From the NCBI GenBank assembly GCA_949358305.1, contig OX442320.1:11362259-11426258 (forward strand): a stretch of 64,000 nt of DNA, given 5' to 3'. Positions 35,138-47,790 of this stretch are shown here, in pieces; the first letter of the stretch is position 1; each line of letters begins with the position of its first letter. Both the position numbers and the translations under genes were made by a program. The notes under the pieces are model-generated. The model was not told the DNA's origin. It did no database searches and was given only the letters and a program-made list of their open reading frames with translations. The stretch comes from Strigamia acuminata. Its lineage: Eukaryota; Arthropoda; Chilopoda; Geophilomorpha; Linotaeniidae.

Positions 35138-37500
35138 ATTTGCACGCGCAAACTGTGCGTCATACGCCTAGCGCGATTGTCGCGTTAATAAATAGATAGA
35201 CGACCGATCCCGGGCTGCCGGTGCTCCCGCAACACGACCTTATTCTAATTAGGTTTTTGTTTAAGTTTCGCGATTCAAAGCCTCCGAGGTTGGCAAAGAG
35301 CGGACAAAGGAGAAGCCAATCATCCATCTCTCTCTCTCTCTCTGTTTTGTTTTCCACACTCGATCGACCAGTCATCAAAACTTGCTGAAGCTTCGTTTAA
35401 CACGAAATGCCACTTGGCTTGTCGATTACAACCCTATTCAAAGCTGGCATTCAGATACATTACCCAGATTGAAGGAACCCATTCTCTCATATCTCCACGG
35501 CCCTATTGGGAAAAACAGACCGAGATACGGACCACGTATACACCTAACGTCGTTTATTCCTTACTCATACAATTAATATTTTGCTTCATTACTTAGCACA
35601 ATTTGCGATCTCAGAGCAACCGCTTGCTACCCCAGTCCCCAGAGTTACACTAAAAAAAATGTCTTGCTGTAACGCAACGAAAAATCGACATTTTAGACTA
35701 ATGGAATGTCGCCATGACAATTATTGGCCTATAAAAAGTCGATTTTGGGCTGTACGAAGCAATTTTTTGCATTCTGGTGATTTTAAAGCAGAAAGGCGCC
35801 CCGTTCGTTGCCGTTCTGGGGAGTTATGGCTTCGTTTCACCCCTGCCGGTCCAGTCCCTAACAATGATGTAATTGGTGTGAGCCGTGAATCAATCGTCGC
35901 AGACGGAGGGATGGAGAGAGAAAATGGGTTTAAAAACATTAGCAAGTGGGTTTTGGACATTGATTAAACGTTTCTAATTATTCATAGCATTCAATTAGAA
36001 TTTAAGCGTGCAGTTTATCCGTCAATTACATTGATGTGTCATCAATAAGAGATGATTTCGGGACCCCCATCCGCCGACACTGATGATGGCGTTTCATTTC
36101 CTTTTGGATGATTGCAACAGTTATGATTCAACATCCGACATGAACTTGTGTGATAAATGGATAATGAAACAACTAATCACACACGTGTAACCACATTAAT
36201 CTTGCTCATCTGATAAACCAGTGTGTGAGAGAAATTCTTCAACAAGCCGCTATTATTCCACTGTTTTATGACTGCTGGATTTATCATCCGCTACATTGTT
36301 CTGCCGTTTATATTCCCCCAGGGTTGTCATTTCGCGCTCTCCATCATGCATGCTTGTCTTAGGATCGCTAACAATAACCTATCTTTCAGCATGCCACTTA
36401 TATAGTTCCTTAACCTTACAAACAAGAGATAAAAATAGAAAGAAACTTGCCAGCGCGCAGCACACGAGCACAGCACATCAAACGTTTTTCACTCATCCGA
36501 ACACGCGCATCTATCGAGTCAACAAACCAATGTTAGAACTTTACCCGCCGTGTGCCGCCTTAGCCTTATCCACACGTGATTAACGGTGCGGAACAATCGC
36601 CTTGCTCATGCTGTTTAAAAAACATAACAATACATGCGTGCTACTGCTTATGCATAAACAGAACAAGCATGCGCGCTCAAAACAGCCACAATCCATCAAA
36701 AACAAAAACCACGACAACAATCAGATTCAAAAAACAAAAAACCAGTTACATTGTGCTAAAACAGTTTGTTCGTTGGGTGAAAATGAAGAAACCCAAAAAC
36801 TTAACTACAAGCAGACAAGAACTCCATTAAAGGCATTTTGAACCAGGATACCCAAAGCATTTCCCTCCGTCAATGGATGCTTCCTTGCGGTCTATCGAAT
36901 AATTGCCGATGATGAAATGAGTTACCGCTGCAGGATTTAATAATGATTTAGTCCTAACAAAAAGAATTATAAAATGTATATTGCTTATATACAATGCATA
37001 GAAAGTGGAGAAAAGCAACTTTTGTTTCAACAATAACAACATCTCATCCTCAAAAGTCTACTTCTATAACAACCGTCTCGACAACACTTCCTTGACTTTA
37101 TCTAAGCGTTTCTGCTAGTCACAGCATTATTGCAATCTGTTGGAACATGCACAATAAAAACTGGCAATGGCATGCACTAGAAAAACACCAAACCTTTCTT
37201 CTTTTTTTTTACCCTGAAATAGATAGACCCAGCACTTTCCATCTCCTCCAAGTGTTTTTCAAACCCTCTATTCCAACATAGACAATTTCATAAAATGCTT
37301 TCTATTCTATTACAACACTGAGATGGCACCAGCAATACCATAACACTGCATGACTCATCAACAACCTCATGGTACCCTCTTTGTTAACATCCCTCCTGTT
37401 GCGGTACCAGCCCACATTGTTGCAATCGATGCTAATTATTCTAAATGTGTAACACACGCACCATTGTCAACCTTCCCTGGCATTGTTGGGCATTGTTCCT
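35138..37500. other. non-coding stretch with weak exon-like segments
   Basis: It contains a CT microsatellite (35324-35343) and a 128-codon plus frame at 35581-35967 without supporting signals. Minus-strand exon-like segments occur at about 36860-36918 (reading THFIIGNYSIDRKEASIDGG after an acceptor-like cctgcag) and about 37215-37270. Their phases do not join simply to the exon at 37511-37681, so no gene model is proposed. Confidence 0.35.
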
Positions 37501-37510
37501 TCCACCTTAC

Positions 37511-37681
37511 CCATTTCCCATCCGACAATGAATCATCGGCCGGCTTTTCTTTATTGTGACCAAACTCCCCGAAGAATCGATACAAGCCCACGGTCGACAT
37601 GAAAACACATACCGTGGGCCTCGCCCCTTGCGCAACCCCACTTTCAACACTCTTTATCACTGGATTTGTAGCAGGCGCCAT
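37511..37681 (-). CDS. candidate first coding exon (57 codons), product unknown
   Basis: The minus-strand ATG at 37681 lies in AAAATGGCGCC and opens MAPATNPVIKSVESGVAQGA, later FMSTVGLYRFFGEF and EKPADDSLSDGKW. It ends exactly in phase at a consensus donor (AAATGG followed by gtaagg at 37510). Composition and codon use are natural. The opposite strand is also open (37350-37559) but is His/Pro/Ser-rich, typical of an antisense shadow. No downstream exon with matching phase is certain and the family is not recognised. Confidence 0.32.
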
Positions 37682-37689
37682 TTTTCCAA

Positions 37690-38815
37690 TTACCTCTTTC
37701 CCTCCTCTCTCTACTCGTGTTTATTATGGATGATGAAGTTATCTCCATTTGCACGCATGTCCACAAAAAAGTTGCAACAAATTACCAACATATTTCATCA
37801 TTAGCATTGTTCGTGCCACGCTAAACCCCTAGATAACTTCATATTAAAAAAAATAATAACGCCACCTATTTGGAAAATTAATTCAATCTTCAATATGTTG
37901 TGGATAAAGGGGAAAGAGGAGAAAAAAAATCCACTTTCCCCATTTCCCGTATAGCGGAGAATGTGACTGTCCCGAGTCCTGACATTTATTCCATGATCCC
38001 CTGGCCACTGATGTGTTGTCACAAACGTCGTCTCGGCTTCAAAAACTCGCGTCAATATTCCCTTTGTCCACTTTGGAATGTACAACTCAAAAACATTCCA
38101 GGCCCGTCTAAGGAGAAGTTGGTTGCACTGACTGTGATTACAACAGACTTGACCTGCATGGTGCCAACCAAACCAACCCAAAGGATTATGATGGTGATGG
38201 GGGAAAGGAAAAAGTGATGTTTGCTGTTATCTAGAGTTGCATTGGTGAGTCCAAACATATCACCATCAATACATGCAGCTGCAACTTGAAAGGTGGCCAT
38301 TATGTTGGAGTGATTTGTTTGAATCAAGGGGTGAAGCCAACATTTGTTACTCAATATGATGGCTGCATTCAGATTAGTTGGAAAATTTATACCCATTTTA
38401 TCATTTCACAATCAAAAGTTTCCACTATGGATGTTTGCAACAAGATAGTGTTCAATTTCAATGGAGCTGTTGTCAGTTGTCCATGCTTGATCGAGGCTAA
38501 ATAAGCTTACAGGTGCCAGAAGTGCTCGAGTCAACAATCAAATATTGGCAGTAATTTCAATCTCCACAATGTCCACTTTCCAGTTATTTCAACAACCACA
38601 GATCTAGAACTTTGATTCTCTATAAAATCCATCACTGGGCAAAATAAGGGAAAGCCGGGCAATGCTATCGCGGTGTACTGGATGTCTTCAAAGGTGGTTG
38701 GGAATAACTTTATCTTCTAGTTGACAGATGAAATCTTTTGGAAGATCCTGAAGGGTAATGTTTGTCAAGGATTTTTTATTACAACCCAACCTGAGGTTAA
38801 ATCTTGCTGACAGAA
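37690..38815. other. segment open in several frames
   Basis: Between 37800 and 38505 at least four overlapping frames of 70-126 codons are open on both strands. This suggests a GC-moderate former coding or transposon segment, but no single frame wins. Confidence 0.35.
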
Positions 38816-38818
38816 TAG

Positions 38819-39495
38819 AAACCGATTAGCCGTTTACTTCAGGACACAGCAGCTGAGCAGCATTGCGCCTGGTAAGTACTGGAAACGAGTTCAAATACTG
38901 TTTCTACTCTAACTGGGTTCTCCGTAGTTTTGCCGATTAGACATTCCCTTCAGAACGCAACGGCAATACCGTCGCTCCGAGCCAATTTATCCAGTCTATA
39001 GTTAGAAGTGATCAGACTCGACCAATGGGAGAAAGGCCACCCTTATAGTGAGTTAGAGTATAGGCACAGTGCCTAAGGCGTACAGACCAGCAGAGGACTC
39101 AGGATTTTATGTCAGCAGGTATTCAGGGACGTTACTTTTACTTCTCCGTAGTTTTGCCGATTAGATGTTTCCTTCAGAACACAAAAGTCACGCAGCATTG
39201 AGCCTGGTCACTGCTTGAAAAGAGTTTTATACTCTTGTTCGACTCAAGAGTATGCCCTTCTCCCATTGGCCGAGCCGTATCACTGGTGTAGTGATCCAAA
39301 AATGTAGTAATAATAATAATAAGAACTACTTCTCCTAGTGGTAGTAATACCCTAGATTCTTTACTCTATGGTAATACAGACTGGAGTTAGGAGTAATGCG
39401 GCTCGGCCAATGGGAGAAGGGCATACTCTTGAGTCAAACAAGAGTATACAGTATCATTTCTTCTTTAAGCGGGTTCTCCGTAGAATTTCCCAAGC
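38819..39495. mobile_element. foldback repeat cluster
   Basis: The word TCTCCGTAGTTTTGCCGATT recurs at about 38920 and 39143, with a further TCTCCGTAG at about 39476. Companion words CTTCAGAAC and GCAGCATTG.GCCTGG recur in order. The last copy carries a 48-bp arm (39230-39277) that is inverted almost perfectly at 39399-39446. A third partial copy of CCAATGGGAGAA lies at about 39023. The arrangement suggests a composite foldback transposon or nested copies of one family. Confidence 0.7.
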
Positions 39496-40850
39496 TTAGG
39501 TCCTTGAGAAAGCCGTCTTCCGTAGTCTCGGCATCTCCACGCTAAACCAATGGGAATAAATGCTTAGATACATAGTTATTTAACTTGCACTTTGTTAGCA
39601 TAAAATGAGATTGCTAATTGGGCGAAATGCAAAACTTCTGGTTTGCTGCTTACTTAAAACCACTTTGATCATGTGTGTTGTGCTAGACAATCTTGCACCT
39701 GTCACCTTAATTAAACAAATGAAATTAATTACATTGTAAACAAAGCTGGAAAGCATTTGGAAATTGTTCCCTAACAACCCAGGACAGAATTAACAACCAT
39801 AAAACAATTCGCACATAATGCTATTACAGTGAAATAAAACGAGACAAAATAGAGATAATTATAAACCATTTAGTCGACCAGAGTTAAAATCAGTGCAGGT
39901 TGCATAATTCACAATCAAGCGAAAAGCAGCCAGCTCTTTCTATCCCTTTCTTTATTTCTTTATGATGAATGAAGATGAGACCTCAATACACTGGTCTCAC
40001 ATTTGTCTTACACACTCCCAACATTTCATGGAACATTTATAAAGACAGTAGCAGCTGGTGCAGCAGCATGGAAAAATTCAATAAAATCCCATCCTTGATA
40101 TATGACTTGCCTGCTCAAGAAAAGATCCAACTCATTGTATATCAAACAGATTGAAAAATAAATGCATTCATGTAGCCGTATAGTTTGAAATGAAGAAACT
40201 TTTAACAGGTTTTGCCAATGTAAACAAGTCTAGCCTAACAAAAGAGGAGAAAAACGCCTAACTGACAATTAATTCAGCTGGGAACAATGGGAATATTTAT
40301 GGCCAGCACATTTACACATGTTGACTCGTGTTAGCAGGACTAAATGTGCATGGTTCCTGTTTTTAGACAAGTTATTTACACTTGTGTTTTCTAAATATGA
40401 GTCACAAGTTATTATTTAGTCATTGAGGCAGATCAAGCACCTCTGTCTGCTTTAAAAGCAAATTGGCTTGTATATAGGCAACATAAAAATTCCTGGTGTA
40501 ATTATCACCATCTTTTTACAACACATGCTGCCCAAATAATGTTCTTTAATAAGTTTAAACTGGCTTCCAATTAAATTTTATAGCAGTTTCACACACAGTA
40601 ATAAGCATGTAGCCAGGGTTCATATTCAAAATCAAATGATAAAATTACACAAGAGGTAATTATTCACACCCACTATTTTATATCTTTCCATTTACTGGCT
40701 GAATTATTGCGCATACATACAATTATGTCGCTCTTTCAAACGGCTCCCTCGATAAGGTGGGAAGAAAATTAGTTACCGTAGTTGAGGAAAGTAGTTATAT
40801 AAATAAATAAATTTGCAAGTGTTTTGCATAATATTTTTCCACATTTTAAG
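39496..40850. other. AT-rich non-coding stretch
   Basis: No gene or repeat of note. Confidence 0.5.
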
Positions 40851-40852
40851 AA

Positions 40853-41102
40853 TTTTTGATGAGTTTTTCACAAAATTTCAATAATTTTCCACAAATTTTT
40901 CGAAATTATCGATAATTTTCCCAAATTTTTCGAAATTATCGATAATTTTCCCAAATTTTTCGAAATTATCGATAATTTTCCCAAAATTTTCGAAAATTTT
41001 CCCAAATTTATCGAAATTATCGATAATTTTCCCAAATTTTTCGAAATTATCGATAATTTTCCCAAATTTTTCGAAATCATCGATAATTTTCATCGAATTT
41101 TT
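40853..41102. repeat. 30-bp A/T-tract minisatellite
   Basis: An exact 30-bp period is built from CGAAATTATCGATAATTTTC and CCAAATTTTT, about eight copies. It contains the palindrome ATTATCGATAAT. The minus-strand Ile/Asn/Phe/Gly repeat frames are artefacts. Confidence 0.92.
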
Positions 41103-42060
41103 TGCTAATCTCCACCAAAATTAGTAAAAATTTGCAAAAACCAAACAACCACCTGAAATTGGCATTAAAAATTGAAGGGGAAAAAATGTGAAAACGCGTG
41201 TAAAACCCTTCGAAGCAAGCAAAAAAGCGAGCAAAACTAACTCCCATCATCTCCGCAGCAGAGCAAACAAAAGCAGCAGCCTTGCTTTCCTGTTATTCAC
41301 TCCACTATCTCGTGCTAATTAACCATCTAAAATTTCTGGCACACAATTGTATACGACACCCCCAACCGAGAACCTCCATTCAATATTCCCATAGCGTGTA
41401 CAATTAAGAGCATTTCTTTTCGAGTTTCCATTTGGGTCAACTGTGACATAATTCAAGTTGCACACTGCACAATTACAAGTGAAAAACCAACTTGTGAAAT
41501 TGATGGTCTATTGACTGAGCTTGCAACAAATGAATGATGACTGTCATGCACGACACAAAAGAGAGCGAGAAAAAGAGGGAAAAAGACCCGAAACCTTTTA
41601 CTTTTTCATAGTTTGTGGTGAAGGGTCTGATTTACTGCTCCTCATCACATCCAGTTTCATATCTGGCAGAGTTAAAAAAAAATATAAAACTCATAGAAAG
41701 TAGTTTTTGGAATTGCTGTCAAATTTTTATTGACTGAGGTTCAATAAAGTGCAAAAGGTGAATTTACGACTCGCAGTTTGCACCAGTGTCAACCGGCTCC
41801 AAATTAGATTTACTGCCTTTTTTTAATGCGCATTAGCCGGCATTTCCATGATTTAGGCGCGCCATTAAAAATATTATGGCCGAATTTCGTCCTTTTATGC
41901 GTGTTTCGCTCTTGTTTCGTTATGTCTGCGCACTAATCAACGTCATCAAGGATCACCAACGTTTTTCAACTCAAACTTCTCCTAAGAACTTTAAACATTT
42001 TCCTGCCCCATATATATTCAATTCAAAATATAAACAATAATAGCAATTTTGTATGTATGT
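41103..42060. other. AT-rich non-coding stretch
   Basis: No gene or repeat seen. Confidence 0.5.
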
Positions 42061-42075
42061 GTACTGGACTTCTTA

Positions 42076-42556
42076 CCCACAATTCCTTAGTTCGGAGTTA
42101 GGTCTGTGGTTAAACTGAACCAAGGAGTTACAAGTCCTCATACGACGTGATGTCACATCACATGTCATAACATGACAAGTATGGAAGCTTCCAAGGATCA
42201 AAACGCTTTTTCAACAGCACCATTTCAAGCGGAATGTTTTATCCTCTTATTATTCAGAGTCTGATAAATTTGTGGTACTCATGAAATTGTCACCAGAAAG
42301 TTTCCGTACTCTTAAACTGTGTGAGTCATTGTTGCTTGTTTTGCAAATGGCTGGCAATGGCAATGAAGCTTTGTCCGACTTTTCTGACTTAAATAATTTT
42401 AAAATCAGTTTTGGTCTTTTTGCAATTAAAAAGCATTTATTTTGTCTGAAATGCAAGCAAAAATATAATTCTACTAACCTTCAACAAACAACGTGTTCAA
42501 TTGTAGTAGTTGGGTGTCTTTGTTTGCAACCGGCTGTGACCAGTTGCAAATTTTAG
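42076..42556 (+). CDS. candidate open region, product unknown
   Basis: The frame is stop-free from about 42076 to the TAA/TAG at its end (about 160 codons). Its first in-frame ATG is at 42281 (MKLSPESFRTLKLCESLLLV). Composition is natural (FGLFAIKKHLFCLKCKQKY toward the end). The region also carries repeated TTCAGAGTCT words (42254, 42592, 42668) and inverted GTGGTACTCAT words (about 42271 and 42690), so it may be part of a decayed mobile element. Confidence 0.22.
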
Positions 42557-42943
42557 ATCAAAAACAAGGGAATTCTGAGTAGACAAAATTTATTCAGAGT
42601 CTGAAACAATTAAATTTTTCGTGCACCATCGGGGCCGGAAACAATTCGTTTCCACTTGCAAGGGTGATTCAGAGTCTAAACAATATTTTTATGAGTACCA
42701 CCCTTGGCAGGAAACTTAAGACTTTGATTCCTGTTACCATTCCAAGGATGGAATGGTGTTATGAGTACTAGGCTTAAGACGTTTGTAAAGAAGCTTCCAT
42801 TGCAATCCAATCCAAAACATGTTGTTCAATATTACTTTTCATTTGTTTGGGTATTTTTTTTTTTAAAAATACATCGCGATATAATTTCAATGTATTTTTG
42901 AACCACACGCAAAGAAGTTTCACTTCTACCGCGCGGTCTTTCA

Positions 42944-42975
<32 letters not shown>

Positions 42976-43505
42976 GTTTGGTTCATTTTTCCAAATCAAA
43001 AGCGAAAATATTTTGCGCGGAATTTCATTAATCGCGCACGGTGTACATGAGCGTTTAATGAGGGCGAAGCACGTAGGAAATCCATCCATTTGATTGGGGA
43101 AAATTTTGGGAAAGACAAGTAAATATTGCATAGAGAAACTCGTGTCTACAGCTTGGAAGACGTATGAAAAAAAGAGGAAAAACAAATGATAATTGCCAAT
43201 ACATTTGCGCTATATATTAAATTCTAACTCGCATCTTGCATGTTAAGAACGACCGGTCTATTCGTCACTGCCAACACTCGCTGGAGCTGCGAGTGGAAAG
43301 AAACACAAAATACGTGTTTTGTTTTCATTTTTTTTCCAATGTTGTATGGTCGAACAGTGGCAATGGTTTGCTAGACTGATTGTTTCTTTTCTCATGCGAG
43401 TAAATGATGAATTGCTGCGAGGAAAAAAAGGATCGGAATTTGTCAGTTTTAAGGATGAAATGCGGAAATATTTGGTTACAAATAAACGAACAAATATGCA
43501 CACAA
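42557..43505. other. AT-rich non-coding stretch
   Basis: It carries the repeated TTCAGAGTCT and TATGAGTAC words up to about 42770, then T-rich low-complexity sequence. No gene is seen. Confidence 0.45.
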
Positions 43506-43509
43506 AAAC

Positions 43510-43870
43510 TCAACTTTTACGCATAAATAATGAATTCTTTCACTTGAATAATGAATTTTTTCGCCTGAATAATCAATTTTTCACCTTAATGATGAATTTT
43601 TACATTTTTACACCTAAAAAAAAATTTTTTTACACCTGAAAAATTTTTTTTTATACATAAAACTTTTTTTTACACAAAAAACTTTTTTTCACACACAAAA
43701 TTTTTTTTTTAATCAAAAAGAGCCCTTTTACACGTAAAAAGAGCATTTTTACACATTAAAAATGCTTTTACCACTTAAAATAGCTTCTACACGCGTAAAA
43801 AGTGCTTTTAAACCTAAAATATCGATTTCTACACATTCAAAAAAAAATTCTACACCAAAAAACTAAATTT
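43510..43870. repeat. degenerate about 20-bp A/T-tract minisatellite
   Basis: Successive variants such as AATAATGAATTTTTTCGCCTG and ACACGTAAAAAGAGCATTTTT alternate A- and T-tracts, with strong drift along the array. Confidence 0.7.
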
Positions 43871-45100
43871 AAGTACAAATAAAAATTAATTTTCCACCCA
43901 AAAACACCCATTTTCTGCACACAAAACATTCAACTCCTCTCCATTGGCTTCCAGGCTCAAACCACCCAATTCCGTATTTACCCAAGCATCAATAATGCTC
44001 TTAAACATCCTCCCAAACACATCCAAAAATATAAAAAAAAAATATCCGCTTGCTCAATCCACCCTATAGGTATCAATAAGCTCTTAAAAGCCTTTGCGCA
44101 TAATAACACCCAAACAAACCAACAACCACCGCCATGTTTTCTCGCATTACGCCACCAACTAATGGCCGAACAGTGTCGCCAATATTTATCCTAAACATTC
44201 TCACAACAAAAAAGAAATTAATTTCCACATTTCCCAACGTAATTTGATTGGCCACAAAGCCCGCACCCACAAAACTGTTTGATCAGATCAGACAGTGGGG
44301 GTAGCCGCAGCTAAATCCCCTCCACCGTTCTATTGTTGATGTTGATCCCCTGTCATGGCGTCATCGCGCGTGGTGCTGTGTGCAGTGCACTCACGACTGG
44401 GTCTATGACTGGCGACACAAAAACATCCTGCGGCAGAGGAGGACAGGGGCGGAGGGGGAATCGAGCCTGATGACAGCCACCTCGGATTCACATTGATTAT
44501 ATTGTGCTTAGGTATACATAATGCATCAAGCAGGTCCCAGGGGCAATATCTGCCAATCAAACGCGAGGGTCCTCTTGGAAAAATCAAACACGTGACATCG
44601 GAGTGTGTTTATTACTTTATATAGTCAAATCAATAAGTGTAGTCTCGTGTTTCCTTGACTGCAGATGGGAAATTTGAAAATTGCATGCGAGCGGCGAATA
44701 AAAGGGCAAATTCCTCGTTATATTTCTTATGGTGGGTGGGCAGTTTTGCGTGGCATGCGCTCTTTTCAGAATTCACGGCATTTCAAGTTCACGACTTGTT
44801 TATTGTTTATTAAACGCAGTGGACGTGATGCTTAGGCTCTTTTCTAATGGCGCGTAGAATCCAACCATACCAATAAATCGCTGCAATTGTTTTTTTCGCT
44901 TTCTCGGTATAGTCTCATTACTTGTCGATTGTTTTTCACATCCAGAATGAAATCGGTGAATCCTTAGCAGGTTCAACCTCTTTGAGGGCCCCTAATCCAC
45001 TCTTGGGGCCCCGGTTCAATATCTTCCGTCGAAAGATTGGTTTTGGATGATTCCTATACCCACCAATGTTTAATTCCCTCTCCCATTCAGACAGCTTGTC
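43871..45100. other. non-coding stretch
   Basis: No gene. A GC-richer patch at 44290-44560 has no coherent exon. Confidence 0.5.
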
Positions 45101-45104
45101 GGTA

Positions 45105-45260
45105 CATTGTATCACTTAAACATATTGTGACCTTGAACTTGAACTCAAGGTCAACTATTTCTAACCTTTTAAATGCATCAGATTTATCCATGCTCTACAA
45201 CTTTGCAATTGACATAAAATGGAGAATATTTCCGACAACTTTGACGGACCCAACCATAGG
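45105..45260 (+). mobile_element. possible transposon fragment related to 29.5 kb
   Basis: TGACCTTGAACTTGAACTCA-type words, TTCTAACCTTTT and GCTCTACAACTTTGCAATTG recall the words and order seen at 29530-29625. Similarity is patchy. Confidence 0.3.
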
Positions 45261-46268
45261 GTTAGATATAGATATAAACCAAGATTGTCCAATGTGCCGT
45301 CAACTTATACTAGGTTTAACTTGGGAATAGTAGAACATAGGAAATATAACAGAAATCAGAGAAATAACGAGGAAAATGACAATTAAACAACAACAAAGCA
45401 ATAAATTACAATAAAAGAGGATAATAAACACAGTAAGTAAGAAATAATACGCTAAAACTAACTTTTGCGTAAACGTAAACCGCGTAAACTCTAAATCAAC
45501 TTCTTGTGCATCTCAATGAGCCAAGAATGTCCGTTTGGTGTAGCCTGCAGCATTCTCGAGGCTCGACTTTCTTTTCATCAAAATTAATTAGTCAATGTTG
45601 AAAAGTGTTGAGTTTGGAATTCCAAACAGTTTGTCGAGCATCTCAAAGTGTTAAATACCTCTCAACCTTTGCCTTCACTCACTCATGCCCTTCTAGGGCA
45701 ATTGAACGCACTTACTATTCTTGAGCACAAACTTTTTCTCCTTTTTGCTCTTTCTTGCTTGTCAGCTGCATCTCAACATTCACACCCTGTTTGATTAGAG
45801 AATCCTCGAGTGCGCTCACCTCGGGCTTTGCTTGCACGCAGATTTTCGCTTTGCGTTCGCCTCTTTTATTCCTCGATCCATAGGTCATATAAGACCCCCC
45901 GTCTAATTACATAGCGTGTGGTTATCAGGTGAAGCCACTTTGTCAATCAATATTACAATTCACACTTTAGGTGAGTTAACAACTACTTGCTACACAATGC
46001 ATGCGTTTCTTTCATATTAAGTTCGTTTTTTTTTTATTTTTTTTTTTAAATTGATAAATTAAAAATTAAATATTCACCGCAATTGAAATTTCATTAATTT
46101 TTATGGGGCCTCAAGTTTTTTTTTTTTTTTTTGGAATATTTTAAACAGCAGCTGGTAGTTGGTTTTAAATGCGGTAAGTAGACATGAACTCGTTTAAATT
46201 CACAATAAAAATTTTTGTACTTAATTAGTGTATATGAATTAATACCATAATTTTGGAAATTTTACTCA
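45261..46268. other. AT-rich non-coding stretch
   Basis: T runs at 46025-46045 and 46116-46132. No gene. Confidence 0.5.
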
Positions 46269-46269
46269 T

Positions 46270-46755
46270 CTTGTGCATTTTGAACTTATTTTAATGCAGT
46301 TTGCACACATTTTGATGCATTTTGCATTCATTTTAGTGCATCCTGCATCCATTTTAGTGCATCCTGCACCCATTTTAGTGCATCCTGCACCCATTTTAGT
46401 GCCTTTTGCATCCATTTTAGTGCATTTTAAACTCTTTTTAATGCATTTTGCTCACATTTTAGTGTATTTTAAACTCTTTTCCGTGCATTTTAACTCTTTT
46501 TAGTGCATTTTCAACTATCTTTAGTGTGTTTTAAGCTCTTTATAGTAGATCCTGTGCTCGTTTTAGTGTTTTTACTCATTTCTGTGTTTTTTCATTTCAG
46601 TGTTTTTATTCATTTCTGTGTTTTTATTCATTTCAGTGCATTTTAGTGCATTTATACCACTTTTGGATCCCTTTATTCACATTTTAGTGCATTTTGAACT
46701 CGTTTTAGTAATTTTGAACTCATTTTAGTACAGTTTGTACCTATTGTAGTTCATT
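46270..46755. repeat. 21-bp TTTTAGTGCAT minisatellite
   Basis: The unit CCTGCACCCATTTTAGTGCAT is clearest at 46340-46420, with divergent copies (TTTTAAACTC, CATTTCTGTG) outwards. Confidence 0.88.
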
Positions 46756-46853
46756 TTCCTGCAATTTTTGACTGCTAAAGTCACGGTTTAAAATTTCAAA
46801 AAACAATAATTTTCCAACTAAATAAATTCACAACCCCCCAAAAGATTAAAAAG

Positions 46854-46858
<5 letters not shown>

Positions 46859-46888
<30 letters not shown>
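46859..46888. repeat. 30-base poly(A)
   Basis: The longest homopolymer in the window, immediately after the 46.3-46.75 kb array. Confidence 0.9.
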
Positions 46889-46889
<1 letters not shown>

Positions 46890-47790
46890 ACTTTATTTAT
46901 CCCTGTAAAACATAACCTTTTTAAAATCTCTCCAAACAACTTAATTACAAAAGAAAAGAAAAAAAGAAAAAGTTAAAAAAGAATGAGCATAATAAAGTGT
47001 GAATGAAATGTTCCAAGGCCGCTCAACATTAACTCACGTGGCATGGCGAAGGAGGCGAGCCTCATAATTTGCCAGCAGCCCAAAAAAGCCAAAAGGCTTG
47101 TTAGTCAAGTTCACACAACTGCCAACAAACAGAAACGAAAATAAAAGATTCCGGCGCAACGAAAAGATTACAACCTGTCAATCACCGTGTAATTACTCAA
47201 CAAAAACTCCAATTAGACAGCGCGATTCAAATGAACCGCTTTCTTTCCCGCTCCGTCTCATGATTGCATCTGCCCTATGGATTTGTAATAATCACACGTA
47301 CTTGCACAGCAGACGCGAGAGTTCACTGTACAGCGTGTGCAAAACATAATTTCAATGCCATTTCTAAGTGACTATTAAGGAAAGTGAGCGGATACGAGGT
47401 GTCATCACTGCAGGTGGAGCAAACAAAGACAACTAAGTTAAGGCGCTTTTTTTTCTTCTTTCCTTTTCTTCTTCTTCCTTTTTGTCATTCAATTTTTCTT
47501 TTTTTGCTTCTGGAATAATGCGATTTTCCTCGTTCCATGACTCGAATAAAATTTCCGACTCAAATTATCACAGGTAGTGTGTCTTGATGAGGATAATTTA
47601 ATCAAGCGAATTAATTTAATAACACGGCTGTGATATAGATGGGAGTGCACGCGGAAAGGGGATTATTATTGACCAATTGAGTGGGGGTCACTACAAAGAC
47701 ATTAAATTTATGTATTTTAAATAGTTTTACCGCACAAATTATAGATATTTGTACGTAAAAACTCGATTACTACGCCGAACTCTACGTAGA
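46889..47790. other. AT-rich non-coding stretch
   Basis: No gene or repeat of note. Confidence 0.5.

Noticed and set aside
35581-35967. 128-codon plus frame
   Set aside because: No initiation context, no splice signals, composition unremarkable and the opposite strand partly open.
40868-41093. Ile/Asn/Phe/Gly repeat frames on the minus strand
   Set aside because: Product of the exact 30-bp A/T-tract unit, with two frames equally open.
46273-46503. 76-codon His/Ile/Leu repeat frame
   Set aside because: Translation of the 21-bp TTTTAGTGCAT minisatellite.
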